This document shows, piece by piece, positions 19,207 to 27,598 of a DNA stretch of 64,000 nt. The notes beneath the pieces are model-generated. The model was not told where the DNA came from. It was given only the letters and a program-made list of their open reading frames with translations, and ran no database searches. The stretch is taken from positions 1,860,001 to 1,924,000 of the forward strand of contig CP104793.1 of assembly GCA_025916135.1 (NCBI GenBank). Direction: 5' to 3'. Positions within the stretch are counted from its first letter, which is position 1. Each line of letters begins with the position of its first letter. This DNA is from Rhodobacteraceae bacterium D3-12 (lineage in GTDB: Bacteria > Pseudomonadota > Alphaproteobacteria > Rhodobacterales > Rhodobacteraceae). The position numbers and the translations under genes are program-made.

Positions 19207-19839
19207 TCAGTTCTTGATCACGCTTGTGGCGTTATAACCCGCGGTGAAGCCTTTGAGCGACATCTTGAGCTGAACCTTTTGGTCCGGTGCCGGGGCGGGA
19301 ACCAAAGTTACCGTCGCAGCCGCGCCTTTTTTGAAGCCGGCGATGTCCTGTGCGGTAAAGCCGATACGGGCATAGCAGCCCACGGGCGAGCAGAACGAGA
19401 ACGGGTAACGCTTGCCCTTGCCACCATCAATCGCAACGGTCAGCTGTGCGGTGAGCAGGGTTTCAAGCGGCACAGTGACCGTTGCACCGGCGACGGCCTG
19501 ACCACCCGAAGGCAGGCGGAAAATTGCGACTTCGGCCACATCGGTGCCCTGTTCGTCTTTCAACAGTTGATAAAGCTGGCAAGGCTCATCGCCTTCTTCA
19601 ACCGGGAAGCATTGCAGCTTCCAGTCGCCGTGCTCTTCCTTGACATAAGGCTGTGCAATTTTCGGGCCTTCGGTGGTCCCGAGGTTCAGATCCGAGCCGG
19701 GGGCCGGTTCTTTTTTGTCGCCTGCTCCAGCAGCGGCAGCGCCACCTTCGGCTGGCTTGGGTGTGGTGTCCTGAGCGATGGCAGTTTGCGACAAAGCAAG
19801 CAGCGCGATCACTGGCAAAGTGGTAAGAAGTCTGGGCAT
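19207..19839 (-). CDS. Invasion-associated locus B (IalB) family protein
   Basis: 210 residues. Signal peptide MPRLLTTLPVIALLALSQTA then a low-complexity Ala/Gly/Pro linker and the IalB domain (HGDWKLQCF ... EPCQLYQLLKDEQGTDVAEVAIF ... YPFSFCSPVGCYARIGFTAQDIAGFKKG), with four cysteines that probably form two disulfides. Periplasmic; the family is widespread in non-pathogenic alphaproteobacteria despite its name and has no settled function. The ATG at 19839 starts at the signal peptide; an open extension to 19989 is unconserved. A good terminator follows. Confidence 0.9.
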   Translation of the reverse strand: MPRLLTTLPVIALLALSQTAIAQDTTPKPAEGGAAAAGAGDKKEPAPGSDLNLGTTEGPKIAQPYVKEEHGDWKLQCFPVEEGDEPCQLYQLLKDEQGTDVAEVAIFRLPSGGQAVAGATVTVPLETLLTAQLTVAIDGGKGKRYPFSFCSPVGCYARIGFTAQDIAGFKKGAAATVTLVPAPAPDQKVQLKMSLKGFTAGYNATSVIKN

Positions 19840-19985
19840 AAGCTGTTCCCGTCCTTGAAATATTGAAAGCTCTCGGGCGGATTTAGCACGGGTTGTTGGG
19901 CATGTCAGCGCAAAACCGTGAGAAACCTGACCAGATAGAGCGGATTTTTGCTGGCACAGGGGCTGGCGGGTGAGGCCGGGAGCAG

Positions 19986-20058
19986 ACAAAGAAAAAGAGA
20001 CCCGAAGGTCTCTTTTCCCTGTTTATAGCTCCCCGTCGGACTGGCCGACTTATTCATT
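19986..20058 (-). ncRNA. Candidate small RNA 1
   Basis: A promoter-like pair (20065-20093) points leftward into about 70 bases ending in a 10-bp terminator: on the minus strand AAAAGAGACC-TTCG-GGTCTCTTTT-TCTTTG. A second hairpin GTCGG-ccagt-CCGAC lies just upstream. No gene on either side needs this terminator: the IalB gene starts at 19839 further left and herA starts to the right. A coding alternative (MNKSASPTGSYKQGKETF, minus strand) would run through the terminator stem and looks spurious. Confidence 0.4.
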
Positions 20059-20064
20059 GATTGA

Positions 20065-20093
20065 ACGCTATGATTTTTGAACTGATGCGTCAA
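20065..20093 (-). promoter_or_regulatory. Candidate sigma-70-type promoter for small RNA 1
   Basis: Minus strand TTGACG (20088-20093), 17-base spacer, TAGCGT (20065-20070). The -35 is close to consensus; the -10 is weak but acceptable for alphaproteobacteria. Confidence 0.4.
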
Positions 20094-20232
20094 CACGGTA
20101 ATTTGAACAATCTGTTCGCGCAAACATTCGCGTTCGCCACGCCGGTTCTGCCGCTTGCACGCAATTGGGCCGAATTGAACGGGACAGGCGGGGCGCGCAT
20201 AAAGGCAAGCAGAGAGCCAATCAAACCGACCA

Positions 20233-20336
20233 GAAAAAAGCGCCGCGCCCGAAGGCGCGGCCAGTCTGACAGGGAGGAAGTGACCCGTATCGCCAAGAGG
20301 ACACGAGGCGCCGGGTCAAGAATAAGACTGGCAGTA
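20233..20336 (-). ncRNA. Candidate small RNA 2 with nested hairpins
   Basis: Three nested complementary pairs: GCCAGTCT (20260-20267)/AGACTGGC (20325-20332), TGACCCG (20281-20287)/CGGGTCA (20312-20318), CGCC (20291-20294)/GGCG (20307-20310). On the minus strand this long hairpin runs into a perfect terminator, GCCGCGCC-TTCG-GGCGCGGC then GCTTTTTTC. The asymmetric internal loop reads CTTCCTCCCTGTC on that strand, similar to an anti-Shine-Dalgarno. The UUCG loop and T run favour leftward transcription; a plus-strand 5' leader of herA is the alternative. Confidence 0.45.
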
Positions 20337-20392
20337 ATAGGTTAAGGATGTATTTTCATCGCAAGGAATAATGCAAATCAGGAGGCAACCCT

Positions 20393-21949
20393 TTGGAAGA
20401 TGCGGTTTTTATCGGTGGCGGCGGGCAGGATTACGGCACCAAACAGGGGCTGAGCCTGAAATATGCCAACCGCCACGGGCTTGTGGCCGGGGCAACGGGC
20501 ACGGGCAAGACCGTCACGCTGCAAATTCTGGCCGAGGGGTTTTCCGCCGCCGGGGTGCCGGTGTTCCTCTCGGATGTGAAGGGCGACCTTTCGGGGCTGT
20601 GCAAACCCGGCTCGGAGAGCTTCAAGCTGCACGAGGCATTCAGCAGCCGCGCCGAAAAGATCGGGTTTGACGACTATAGTTATACCGGGTTTCCGGTCAC
20701 CTTCTGGGATCTGCTGGGAGAGCAGGGCCACCCGGTGCGCACCACAGTGGCCGAGATGGGACCGCTCCTTTTGAGCCGCTTGATGGAGCTGTCCGAGGCG
20801 CAGGAGGGGATTTTGAACATCGCCTTCCGCCTGTCGGATGAAGAAGGCCTGCCGCTGCTTGATCTCAAGGATTTGCAGGCGTTGCTTGTCTGGGTCGGGG
20901 AAAACCGGGCCGAGCTGTCTCTGCGGTATGGCAATGTGTCGGTGCAATCCATCGGCGCTATTCAACGCCGCTTGCTGGTGTTGGAAAATCAGGGCGGTGC
21001 CAAGCTGTTCGGGGAACCGGCGCTCGACCTCAAGGACATCATGATGACCGATGCAGAGGGGCGCGGGCGCATCAATATTCTGGCAGCGGACAAGCTGATG
21101 GGCAGCCCACGGCTTTATGCGACCTTCCTGCTGTGGCTGTTGTCCGAATTGTTCGAGGAACTGCCCGAGGTGGGTGACCCCGACAAACCCAAGCTGGTGT
21201 TTTTCTTTGACGAGGCACATTTGCTGTTTGACGACGCGCCCAAGCCGCTTGTCGACAAGGTGGAGCAGGTGGCGCGCCTGATCCGCTCCAAGGGGGTTGG
21301 CGTCTATTTCATCACCCAGAACCCTGCGGATGTCCCCGAAGACATTCTGGGCCAGCTTGGCAACCGGGTTCAACACGCGCTGCGTGCCTTCACGGCGCGG
21401 GATCGCAAAGAATTACGCCTCGCCGCTGAAACTTATCGCGAGAACCCGGCGTTTGATATTGAGGAAGCCATTCGTGAGGTCGGCGTGGGCGAGGCCGTGA
21501 CATCAATGTTGGAGAAGAAAGGCGTGCCCGGCGTGGCCGAACGCACGCTGATCCGACCGCCATCGTCGCAACTGGGTCCGATCGAACCGGGCGAGCGGGC
21601 GGCAATGATCAACGCCTCACCGATTGCCGGCAAATACGAGGAGTTGCTCGATCGCAAGTCGGCCTATGAGATCCTTGCCAAACGGGCGGCGGATGCGGCC
21701 AAGGCCGCGGAACAGGCCGAAGCCAAGGAAGAAGAGATGGAGATGGCCGAGCGCGAATATAACGCCGGGCGGCGGTATTCCGGAAGCAGGGTGGGGCGCT
21801 CGACCAGTAAGAGCAAGACCACGCGGCGCGCCCGCAAAGACGAGAGCTTCGGCGAGGCGCTGACCCGCAATGTGATGAAGGAACTGACCGGCACCACGGG
21901 TCGACGCATCGTGCGCGGTCTGTTTGGCGGCTTGTTCAAGGGACGATAG
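20393..21949 (+). CDS. HerA-like ATPase (DUF853 family)
   Basis: 518 residues. Walker A GATGTGKT at residues 33-40, Walker B-like [12 protein letters not shown], then a long charged C-terminal coiled-coil-like region rich in Ala, Glu and Lys and a basic tail ([12 protein letters not shown]). Belongs to the DUF853/HerA-helicase-like group of hexameric ATPases, whose role in proteobacteria is not settled. The start is TTG at 20393, supported by GGAGG seven bases upstream; there is no better ATG. No nuclease partner (NurA or Sir2 type) is adjacent, so nothing suggests a defence module. Confidence 0.9.
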   Translation: MEDAVFIGGGGQDYGTKQGLSLKYANRHGLVAGATGTGKTVTLQILAEGFSAAGVPVFLSDVKGDLSGLCKPGSESFKLHEAFSSRAEKIGFDDYSYTGFPVTFWDLLGEQGHPVRTTVAEMGPLLLSRLMELSEAQEGILNIAFRLSDEEGLPLLDLKDLQALLVWVGENRAELSLRYGNVSVQSIGAIQRRLLVLENQGGAKLFGEPALDLKDIMMTDAEGRGRINILAADKLMGSPRLYATFLLWLLSELFEELPEVGDPDKPKLVFFFDEAHLLFDDAPKPLVDKVEQVARLIRSKGVGVYFITQNPADVPEDILGQLGNRVQHALRAFTARDRKELRLAAETYRENPAFDIEEAIREVGVGEAVTSMLEKKGVPGVAERTLIRPPSSQLGPIEPGERAAMINASPIAGKYEELLDRKSAYEILAKRAADAAKAAEQAEAKEEEMEMAEREYNAGRRYSGSRVGRSTSKSKTTRRARKDESFGEALTRNVMKELTGTTGRRIVRGLFGGLFKGR

Positions 21950-21983
21950 CCGAAAGCGGCGCGAAAGGGGCGGCACAGACCAC

Positions 21984-23062
21984 ATGTCATGGATTGACCT
22001 TCTCTATGCGGCGATTGTCGCCGTGTTGGTGCTTGCCTCGGTTCTGCCAGAGCTGCGCAACACCTCTTGGGTGATCCGCATGGCCGACATCCCGCGGCTT
22101 CAGATCATGGCGCTGATCGTGGGTGTCGCTCTGTTGGGGCTGGTGCTGCCAAACCCGCCTTACCTGCTTTGGCTCATCATGGCGGGGACCTTGGTGCTGC
22201 ATGGCGCGAAAATCCTGCCCTTTACGCCGCTCGGGCGGACCGAAATCACGCTGGCGCCGGAGGCGCCGGACCAGATCAAGGTGCTGGTGTCCAATGTGCT
22301 GCTTGAGAACGAGGATCACGGCGCGCTGGCCGATCTGATCACCCGCGAAGACCCGGACATCGTTTTCCTGATGGAGATTGATGCGACATGGGCCGGGGCG
22401 ATGGAGCCGGTGTTAAAGAAATACCCGACGCGCGTGTCTCTTCCCAAGGACAATTACTATGGGCTGAGCTTTGCCACGCGGCTTGATACGGTCAAGGCCG
22501 AGGCGGTGTATCTTGCCGATGACGATACGCCGTCGCTTCTGGCGCGGATGACGTCCCCCTGCGGGCGGGAGTTTTGTTTTGTCGGCCTGCACCCGCGTCC
22601 GCCGTTGCCCGGAACCGACACCGATGAGCGCGACGCGCAGATCATCTATTCCGCGCGTTTCGCACGCGAAGAAAACGGGCCGGTCGTGTCGGCGGGGATT
22701 TCAACGCTGCCGCTTGGGGGCGCACCTCGCAGCGGTTCAAATACATCGGTGAATACCTTGATCCGCGGCGCGGGCGCGGTCTGTTTGCCAGCTTCGATGC
22801 GCGCAGCCGCTTGCTGCGCTGTCCGATTGATCAGCTTTACGTGACAGAGGAAATTGCCGTTGCGGATTTCCGGCGCGGGCCGTTCATTGGCTCGGATCAC
22901 TTTCCCTTGTTGGCGCGGCTCTCGCTTGATCCACAAAGCGCCAAACGCGGCAACCGTTTGGTCAACCCGCTGGCCGAAGAAATGCGCGAGCAGCTCTCTG
23001 ACACTGTGGCGGAATATGCCAAAGGGTTGGAGAAACGGGTCAAGCCCGGCGATAGCGAGTAG
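21984..23062 (+). pseudogene. Endonuclease/exonuclease/phosphatase (EEP) family membrane protein, frameshifted
   Basis: About 359 residues if repaired. The N-terminus has two to three membrane helices (residues 4-22, 36-54, 57-75), followed by the EEP domain (IKVLVSNVLLEN, DIVFLMEID, FVGLHPRPPLPG). At the G run 22694-22697 one base is missing: restoring it turns SAGISTLP into SAGDFNAAAW, the catalytic GDFN motif, and joins to FASFDARSRLLR, YVTEEIAV and the metal-site IGSDHFPLLARL in the next frame. As given, the first frame runs on to 22844 in nonsense. The family includes membrane-linked metal-dependent phosphodiesterases. It follows herA by 34 bases and may be co-transcribed. Confidence 0.8.
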
Positions 23063-23119
23063 TAAGCGATAGAGAGAAAGGGCAGGGGCCGCACAGAAGG
23101 TCCGTGCAGCCCAGAATGC

Positions 23120-24424
23120 CTATTTTTCGGGGATCAACCCGCGCGGGCTGAACCGTAGCACCAGCAACAGCACAAGCCCCATGGTCAGCAGCCGCATATG
23201 CGCCACACTGTCCAGAAGGTGCAGCTTGAGCGGGCTGTCATCGGCCATACCGGCGGTGATCACATCCATCATTACGGCGCCCATCGGCTCGACCTGAATC
23301 CACAGGAACCAGATCAGGAACCCGCCCAGAACCGCGCCAAGGTTGTTGCCCGATCCGCCAACAATCACCATCACCCAGACCAGAAAGGTAAAGCGCAGCG
23401 GCTGATAGCTGGTCGGGGTCAATTGCCCGTCCAGCGTGGTCATCATCGCCCCGGCAATGCCGCAAACGGCGCTGCCAAGGATGAAGACCTGCAAGTGGCG
23501 TGCGGTCACGTCCTTGCCCATGGCTTCGGCGGCGACTTCGTTGTCGCGAATGGCGCGCATCATCCGGCCCCACGGGCTTTTCAGCGCCTTTTGCGCCATC
23601 CAGAACAGGATCAGCAGCACCACGAGGAACAGAATTCCATAGAGCAGTTTGACATAGAGGGTCGAGGCGGTGACCGGATCAATGCCAAAGCCTTCGGCGC
23701 GGGAAATGAAGCCGGGGCCCTGTTGCAGGTCGATCTCGTAAGGGACCGGACGCGGGATGCCTGAGACATTCTTGACGCCGCGCGCCAGCCAGTCCTCGTT
23801 CTTCATCACGGCAATGATGATCTCGGCAATCCCCAGCGTCGCAATGGCGAGGTAATCCGAGCGTAGCCCCAGCGCTGTCTTGCCGATGATCCACGCAGCC
23901 CCCGCCGCCAGAAGCCCGCCCACAGGCCAAGCCACCAAGACCGGCAGGCCCAGCCCGCCGAGATAGCCTGTGCTGGCCGGGTTAACGGATTCGACCGCAT
24001 CGACACCGCCGTCAAACACATAGCGGAACAGGAAGAACCCGCCGATCAGCAGAGCCAGCATGACAAGGGTGCGCATCTTGCCCGCAGGCAGTTTGACATA
24101 GGCAATGGCCGCCGCGATCACCGTGCCCGCCCCAAGCGCAAGCCCGGCCAGAACCCGCCCGCCGCCAGCGCTCCACGCTTCGGGGACCGGGTCCATCGAC
24201 ACAAGCACCGCCGCCAGACCGCCCAGCGCAACAAAGCCCATGACGCCGACATTGAATAGCCCGGCAAAGCCCCATTGCAGGTTCACGCCCAGCGCAAGAA
24301 TGGCCGAAACCAGCCCCATGTTGAGCAGCAAAAGCGCCGTGTTCCACGATTGGGTGAAACCCGAAAACAGGATCATCGCGCCGACCAGCGCAAAGAGAAG
24401 CGTATTCTTGAGGGTGTCCGTCAT
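23120..24424 (-). CDS. livM: Branched-chain amino acid ABC transporter permease LivM
   Basis: 434 residues with about ten hydrophobic helices and the conserved LivM cytoplasmic loop around GLRSDYLAIATLGIAEII and KSPWGRMMRAIRDNEVAAEAMGKDV (EAA-like coupling region). Forms the inner-membrane channel with LivH. Last gene of the leftward operon; its ATG overlaps the livH stop by four bases. Slightly long because of extra N-terminal helices. Confidence 0.93.
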   Translation of the reverse strand: MTDTLKNTLLFALVGAMILFSGFTQSWNTALLLLNMGLVSAILALGVNLQWGFAGLFNVGVMGFVALGGLAAVLVSMDPVPEAWSAGGGRVLAGLALGAGTVIAAAIAYVKLPAGKMRTLVMLALLIGGFFLFRYVFDGGVDAVESVNPASTGYLGGLGLPVLVAWPVGGLLAAGAAWIIGKTALGLRSDYLAIATLGIAEIIIAVMKNEDWLARGVKNVSGIPRPVPYEIDLQQGPGFISRAEGFGIDPVTASTLYVKLLYGILFLVVLLILFWMAQKALKSPWGRMMRAIRDNEVAAEAMGKDVTARHLQVFILGSAVCGIAGAMMTTLDGQLTPTSYQPLRFTFLVWVMVIVGGSGNNLGAVLGGFLIWFLWIQVEPMGAVMMDVITAGMADDSPLKLHLLDSVAHMRLLTMGLVLLLVLRFSPRGLIPEK

Positions 24425-25431
24425 ACCGACTGTCCTTTGAAAAGGCCCGTGGGCTTGAAGAGCAGCACGACCAGCAGGATCACAAAGCTGACCGCGAATT
24501 TATAATCGGTGGAAAGAAGCTGAACCAAGCCATCCGGCTCTAGGTTTTCAGGAAGCGCATAGCCGAGCACTTTTTTCCACGCGTAGGTGATGGTGACTTC
24601 GGAAAAGGCGATGACAAAGCCCCCCGCAATCGCCCCCAGAGGGTTGCCAAGGCCGCCCACGATGGCGCTGGCAAAGATCGGCAACAACAGCTGGAAGTAG
24701 ATGAAGGGTTTGAACGTCTTGTCGAGCCCATAAAGCACGCCCGCAATGGTCGCCAGCCCGGCCACGATCATCCACGTATACATCACCACCCGCTCGGGGT
24801 TGATGCCCGACAGCAGCGCCAGATCCTCGTTATCGGAATAGGCGCGCATGGATTTGCCGGTGCGGGTTTTGTTCAGGAACCAGAATAGCACCGCCACCAC
24901 GATGATCGCGGTGATCACGGTGATCCCTTGGGTGGTTCTAATCGCCAGCCCCTCGCTCATCCCGGTCATTCGCTTGAATTCGCGCACCGAAATGATGAAC
25001 CGTTCGCCATCCGCGAATTTCTGGTCATTCGGGCCGATGATAAAGCGCACCAGCCCGTTCATGATGAACATAACGCCCATCGACACGATGACCAAAATCA
25101 CCGGCTTGGCCTTTTGCACGCGATAGAAGTGATACACCACCCGGTCGGTCGTCAGCAAAAGCGCGATACAGCCAAGGATGCCAAAAGGCAGCGCCAACAA
25201 AGCGGTGGGCAGCGGGCCAAAGCTTATCCCCATCGACTGGAACCACCAGGTGATCAGCACTGTCACCATCGCGCCGAACGCCATCGTGTCGCCATGGGCA
25301 AAGTTGGAAAACCGCAGGATGCCGTAAATCAGCGTCACACCCAAAGCGCCCAGCGCAAGCTGGCTGCCATAGGTGATCGCCGGGATCAGCACGAAATTGG
25401 AAAGCGCCACGAAGGCGTTCAGAAGCTCCAT
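24421..25431 (-). CDS. livH: Branched-chain amino acid ABC transporter permease LivH
   Basis: 336 residues, eight or so membrane helices. Signature GVTLIYGILRFSNFAHGD near the N-terminus and MRAYSDNEDLALLSGINPERV in the coupling loop identify LivH. I place the start at ATG 25431 (GAGAGG six bases upstream) rather than TTG 25437. Pairs with LivM; overlaps it by four bases. Confidence 0.94.
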   Translation of the reverse strand: MELLNAFVALSNFVLIPAITYGSQLALGALGVTLIYGILRFSNFAHGDTMAFGAMVTVLITWWFQSMGISFGPLPTALLALPFGILGCIALLLTTDRVVYHFYRVQKAKPVILVIVSMGVMFIMNGLVRFIIGPNDQKFADGERFIISVREFKRMTGMSEGLAIRTTQGITVITAIIVVAVLFWFLNKTRTGKSMRAYSDNEDLALLSGINPERVVMYTWMIVAGLATIAGVLYGLDKTFKPFIYFQLLLPIFASAIVGGLGNPLGAIAGGFVIAFSEVTITYAWKKVLGYALPENLEPDGLVQLLSTDYKFAVSFVILLVVLLFKPTGLFKGQSV

Positions 25432-25495
25432 CAGCAACCTCTCATTGGTGGGGTGGGGCGTGTGTTAACGGGGCAGGGCGCATAAGGGCGAAACA

Positions 25496-25849
25496 TCAGA
25501 ACGCCCCCTTGCAACGGCCAAGATAGGTGCTGGCCTCTGGCCCGGCATTGGCGTGGCTGGTAAAGCGCGCCGTCTCGGGGGTGAGTGACAAAAGATACTC
25601 TGCACCAAGGCCGGTGGCGAACATAGTGATCAGCGCGTCGGTCTGTTTCACCGCAACAATGGTGACAAGGCCGGAATGGGTGTCGATCACCTTGGCCTCG
25701 ATATCAACGTCGATCTCAAGCGCGGATTGGGTGCAGTCATTGGCTTCGGAACACAGGCGCGAGAACGTGCAAGGAAAACCCGCAGCTTGCGTGGCCATCC
25801 CAAGCGCAAGGGCGACGACCCCGGCGATATTTGCGCCTCTTACCCTCAT
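25496..25849 (-). CDS. Hypothetical secreted cysteine-containing protein inside the liv operon
   Basis: 117 residues, not recognised. A signal peptide (NIAGVVALALGMATQAAG) is followed by a mature part with four cysteines (FPCTFSRLCSEANDCT ... GRC) and a mixed beta-rich sequence, so it is probably a disulfide-bonded periplasmic protein. Its start overlaps the livF stop by four bases and livH begins 64 bases later, so it is co-transcribed with the transporter. A role with the transporter is only suggested by position. Confidence 0.72.
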   Translation of the reverse strand: MRVRGANIAGVVALALGMATQAAGFPCTFSRLCSEANDCTQSALEIDVDIEAKVIDTHSGLVTIVAVKQTDALITMFATGLGAEYLLSLTPETARFTSHANAGPEASTYLGRCKGAF

Positions 25850-26673
25850 CCGCCGAGGAAGCTCGCCCGGACTTCCGGGTCAGCCAAGAGTTCCTTGCCG
25901 GTGCCGGTGTGGCCATTGGCCCCCTGCACAAGCACATAGCCGCGATCGGCAATCTCAAGCGCCTGACGGGCGTTTTGTTCAACCATCAGAACGGGCAGGC
26001 CGGTGCGGGCCACCTCGATGATGCGATCAAACAGCTCGTCCATCACAATCGGGCTAACCCCGGCGGTTGGCTCATCCAGCATCAACACCTTGGGCTGGGT
26101 CATCAAGGCGCGGCCCACGGCAACTTGCTGACGCTGACCGCCTGACAATTCGCCCGCAGGCTGGTTGCGCTTGTCCTTGAGGATTGGGAACAGGTCATAG
26201 ACCTGCGCCATCGTGGCCGAGAAATCATCGGTGCGGATGAACGCGCCCATCTCTAGGTTTTCCTCGACCGTGAGCGAGGTGAAGATGTTCGAGGTTTGCG
26301 GAACAAACCCCATGCCCTTGCCAACCCGGTCTTGCGGTGAAAGCGCGGAGATATCTTCGCCATCCAGCAACACGCGCCCCTGACGCAGGTCGAGCATTCC
26401 AAACACCGCTTTCATCGCCGTTGATTTGCCCGCGCCATTGGGGCCGACAATCACAGCGATCTCGCCGGGGTTCACTGCGATGGTGCAATCATGCAGGATG
26501 TCCGGCCCGGCCTTGCCATAGCCGCCGGTCATGCTTTCACCGATCAGGAAAGGGTTTTCGCCAGTTGCTTTGCTCACCTTGCCGCTTTTCTTGTGCGGAA
26601 TTTGCCCAACGCCTTTGGGATTGGCGATGCTGGCGTCCTTGTTGCCGCGCGTGTCTTGATAGGGGTTGCTCAT
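25846..26673 (-). CDS. livF: Branched-chain amino acid ABC transporter ATP-binding protein LivF
   Basis: 275 residues. Walker A GPNGAGKST, signature LSGGQRQQ, Walker B VLMLDEPT and the switch His region (VLMVEQNARQAL) are intact. An unusual N-terminal extension of about 45 hydrophilic residues (MSNPYQDTRGNKDASIANPK ...) precedes the ABC fold, which normally starts within a few residues of the N-terminus in LivF. Works as the cytoplasmic ATPase with LivG. Confidence 0.93.
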   Translation of the reverse strand: MSNPYQDTRGNKDASIANPKGVGQIPHKKSGKVSKATGENPFLIGESMTGGYGKAGPDILHDCTIAVNPGEIAVIVGPNGAGKSTAMKAVFGMLDLRQGRVLLDGEDISALSPQDRVGKGMGFVPQTSNIFTSLTVEENLEMGAFIRTDDFSATMAQVYDLFPILKDKRNQPAGELSGGQRQQVAVGRALMTQPKVLMLDEPTAGVSPIVMDELFDRIIEVARTGLPVLMVEQNARQALEIADRGYVLVQGANGHTGTGKELLADPEVRASFLGG

Positions 26674-26710
26674 TGGGTCTCCTCTTCGTTGGAGAAGCGC
26701 AGGGCGCGGA

Positions 26711-27493
26711 TCATGCCCCGACCTGTTCCTTGTTCTTCAATCCAGTGCCGAGATACGCCTCGATCACATGTTCGTTGGCCTTGATCTCGGCCAATGTCCC
26801 CTCGGCCAGAACTTTGCCCTCGGCCATGCAGATCACCGGATCACAGAGCTTTTCGATGAAATCCATGTCATGCTCGATCACAACAAACGTATAGTTGCGC
26901 TCTTTGTTGAGCCGGATGATCGCGTCGCCGATGGTATAGAGCAGGGTGCGGTTCACCCCGGCGCCAACCTCGTCAAGAAAGACGATCTTGGCATCCACCA
27001 TCATGGTGCGCCCCAGTTCGAGCAGCTTTTTCTGACCACCGGAAATCTGCCCGGCTTTCTGCTCGGCCAGATGCTCGACAGTCAGGAACTCCAGCACCTC
27101 GTCGGCCTTGGCTCTGAGGGCGCGTTCTTCATCGGCGATCCGCTTACGTCCGAACCATGTGTTCCACAGGGTCTCGCCGGTTTGCCCGCCCGGAACCATC
27201 ATCAGGTTCTCGCGGCAGGTCATCGAGCTGAATTCATGCGCGATCTGAAACGTGCGCAACAGCCCCTTGTGAAAGAGCGTATGCGGCGGCAGGCCGGTGA
27301 TGTCCTCACCATTCATCGTGACACGGCCAGAGGTTGGTTGAAGAACCCCGGCGATCACATTGAAAAGAGTGGTTTTTCCGGCGCCATTCGGGCCGATCAG
27401 CCCGGTGATAGAGCCTTCGGCGATCTCAAGCGTAGCGCCATCAACGGCGTGAAAACCGCCGAAATGTTTGTGCACGTCTTCGACGCGGATCAT
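26711..27493 (-). CDS. livG: Branched-chain amino acid ABC transporter ATP-binding protein LivG
   Basis: 260 residues. Starts MIRVEDVHKHFGGFHAVDGA, Walker A GPNGAGKTT, signature ISGGQKKLLELGR, Walker B IVFLDEVGAGVN, and the LivG-type C-terminus (VIEHDMDFIEKLCDPVICMAEGKVLAEG ... VIEAYLG). The usual DEP is DEV here, a tolerated variation. Separated from the upstream binding-protein gene by a hairpin. Confidence 0.94.
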   Translation of the reverse strand: MIRVEDVHKHFGGFHAVDGATLEIAEGSITGLIGPNGAGKTTLFNVIAGVLQPTSGRVTMNGEDITGLPPHTLFHKGLLRTFQIAHEFSSMTCRENLMMVPGGQTGETLWNTWFGRKRIADEERALRAKADEVLEFLTVEHLAEQKAGQISGGQKKLLELGRTMMVDAKIVFLDEVGAGVNRTLLYTIGDAIIRLNKERNYTFVVIEHDMDFIEKLCDPVICMAEGKVLAEGTLAEIKANEHVIEAYLGTGLKNKEQVGA

Positions 27494-27545
27494 GCACTTT
27501 CCCCCTGTTAGCTGCGCTTTTTGATGCGCTTATATATGGCTGCTA

Positions 27546-27571
27546 AGCGGCCCGGTTCGTGCCGGGCCGCT
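27546..27571 (-). terminator. Intercistronic hairpin between livJ-type gene and livG
   Basis: 10-bp perfect stem (27546-27555 with 27562-27571, core GCGGCCCGG/CCGGGCCGC), loop of six, no clear T run; likely a partial terminator or a 3' mRNA stabiliser setting a higher binding-protein level. Confidence 0.65.
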
Positions 27572-27598
27572 CGCGTTGTCGTAGGGCGTGTTACCGGC

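Noticed and set aside
20393-23062. HerA-like ATPase plus nuclease-like EEP gene as a defence module
   Set aside because: DUF853 proteins are widespread chromosomal genes; no NurA, Sir2 or other defence partner is present, and the EEP protein is membrane-bound and frameshifted.
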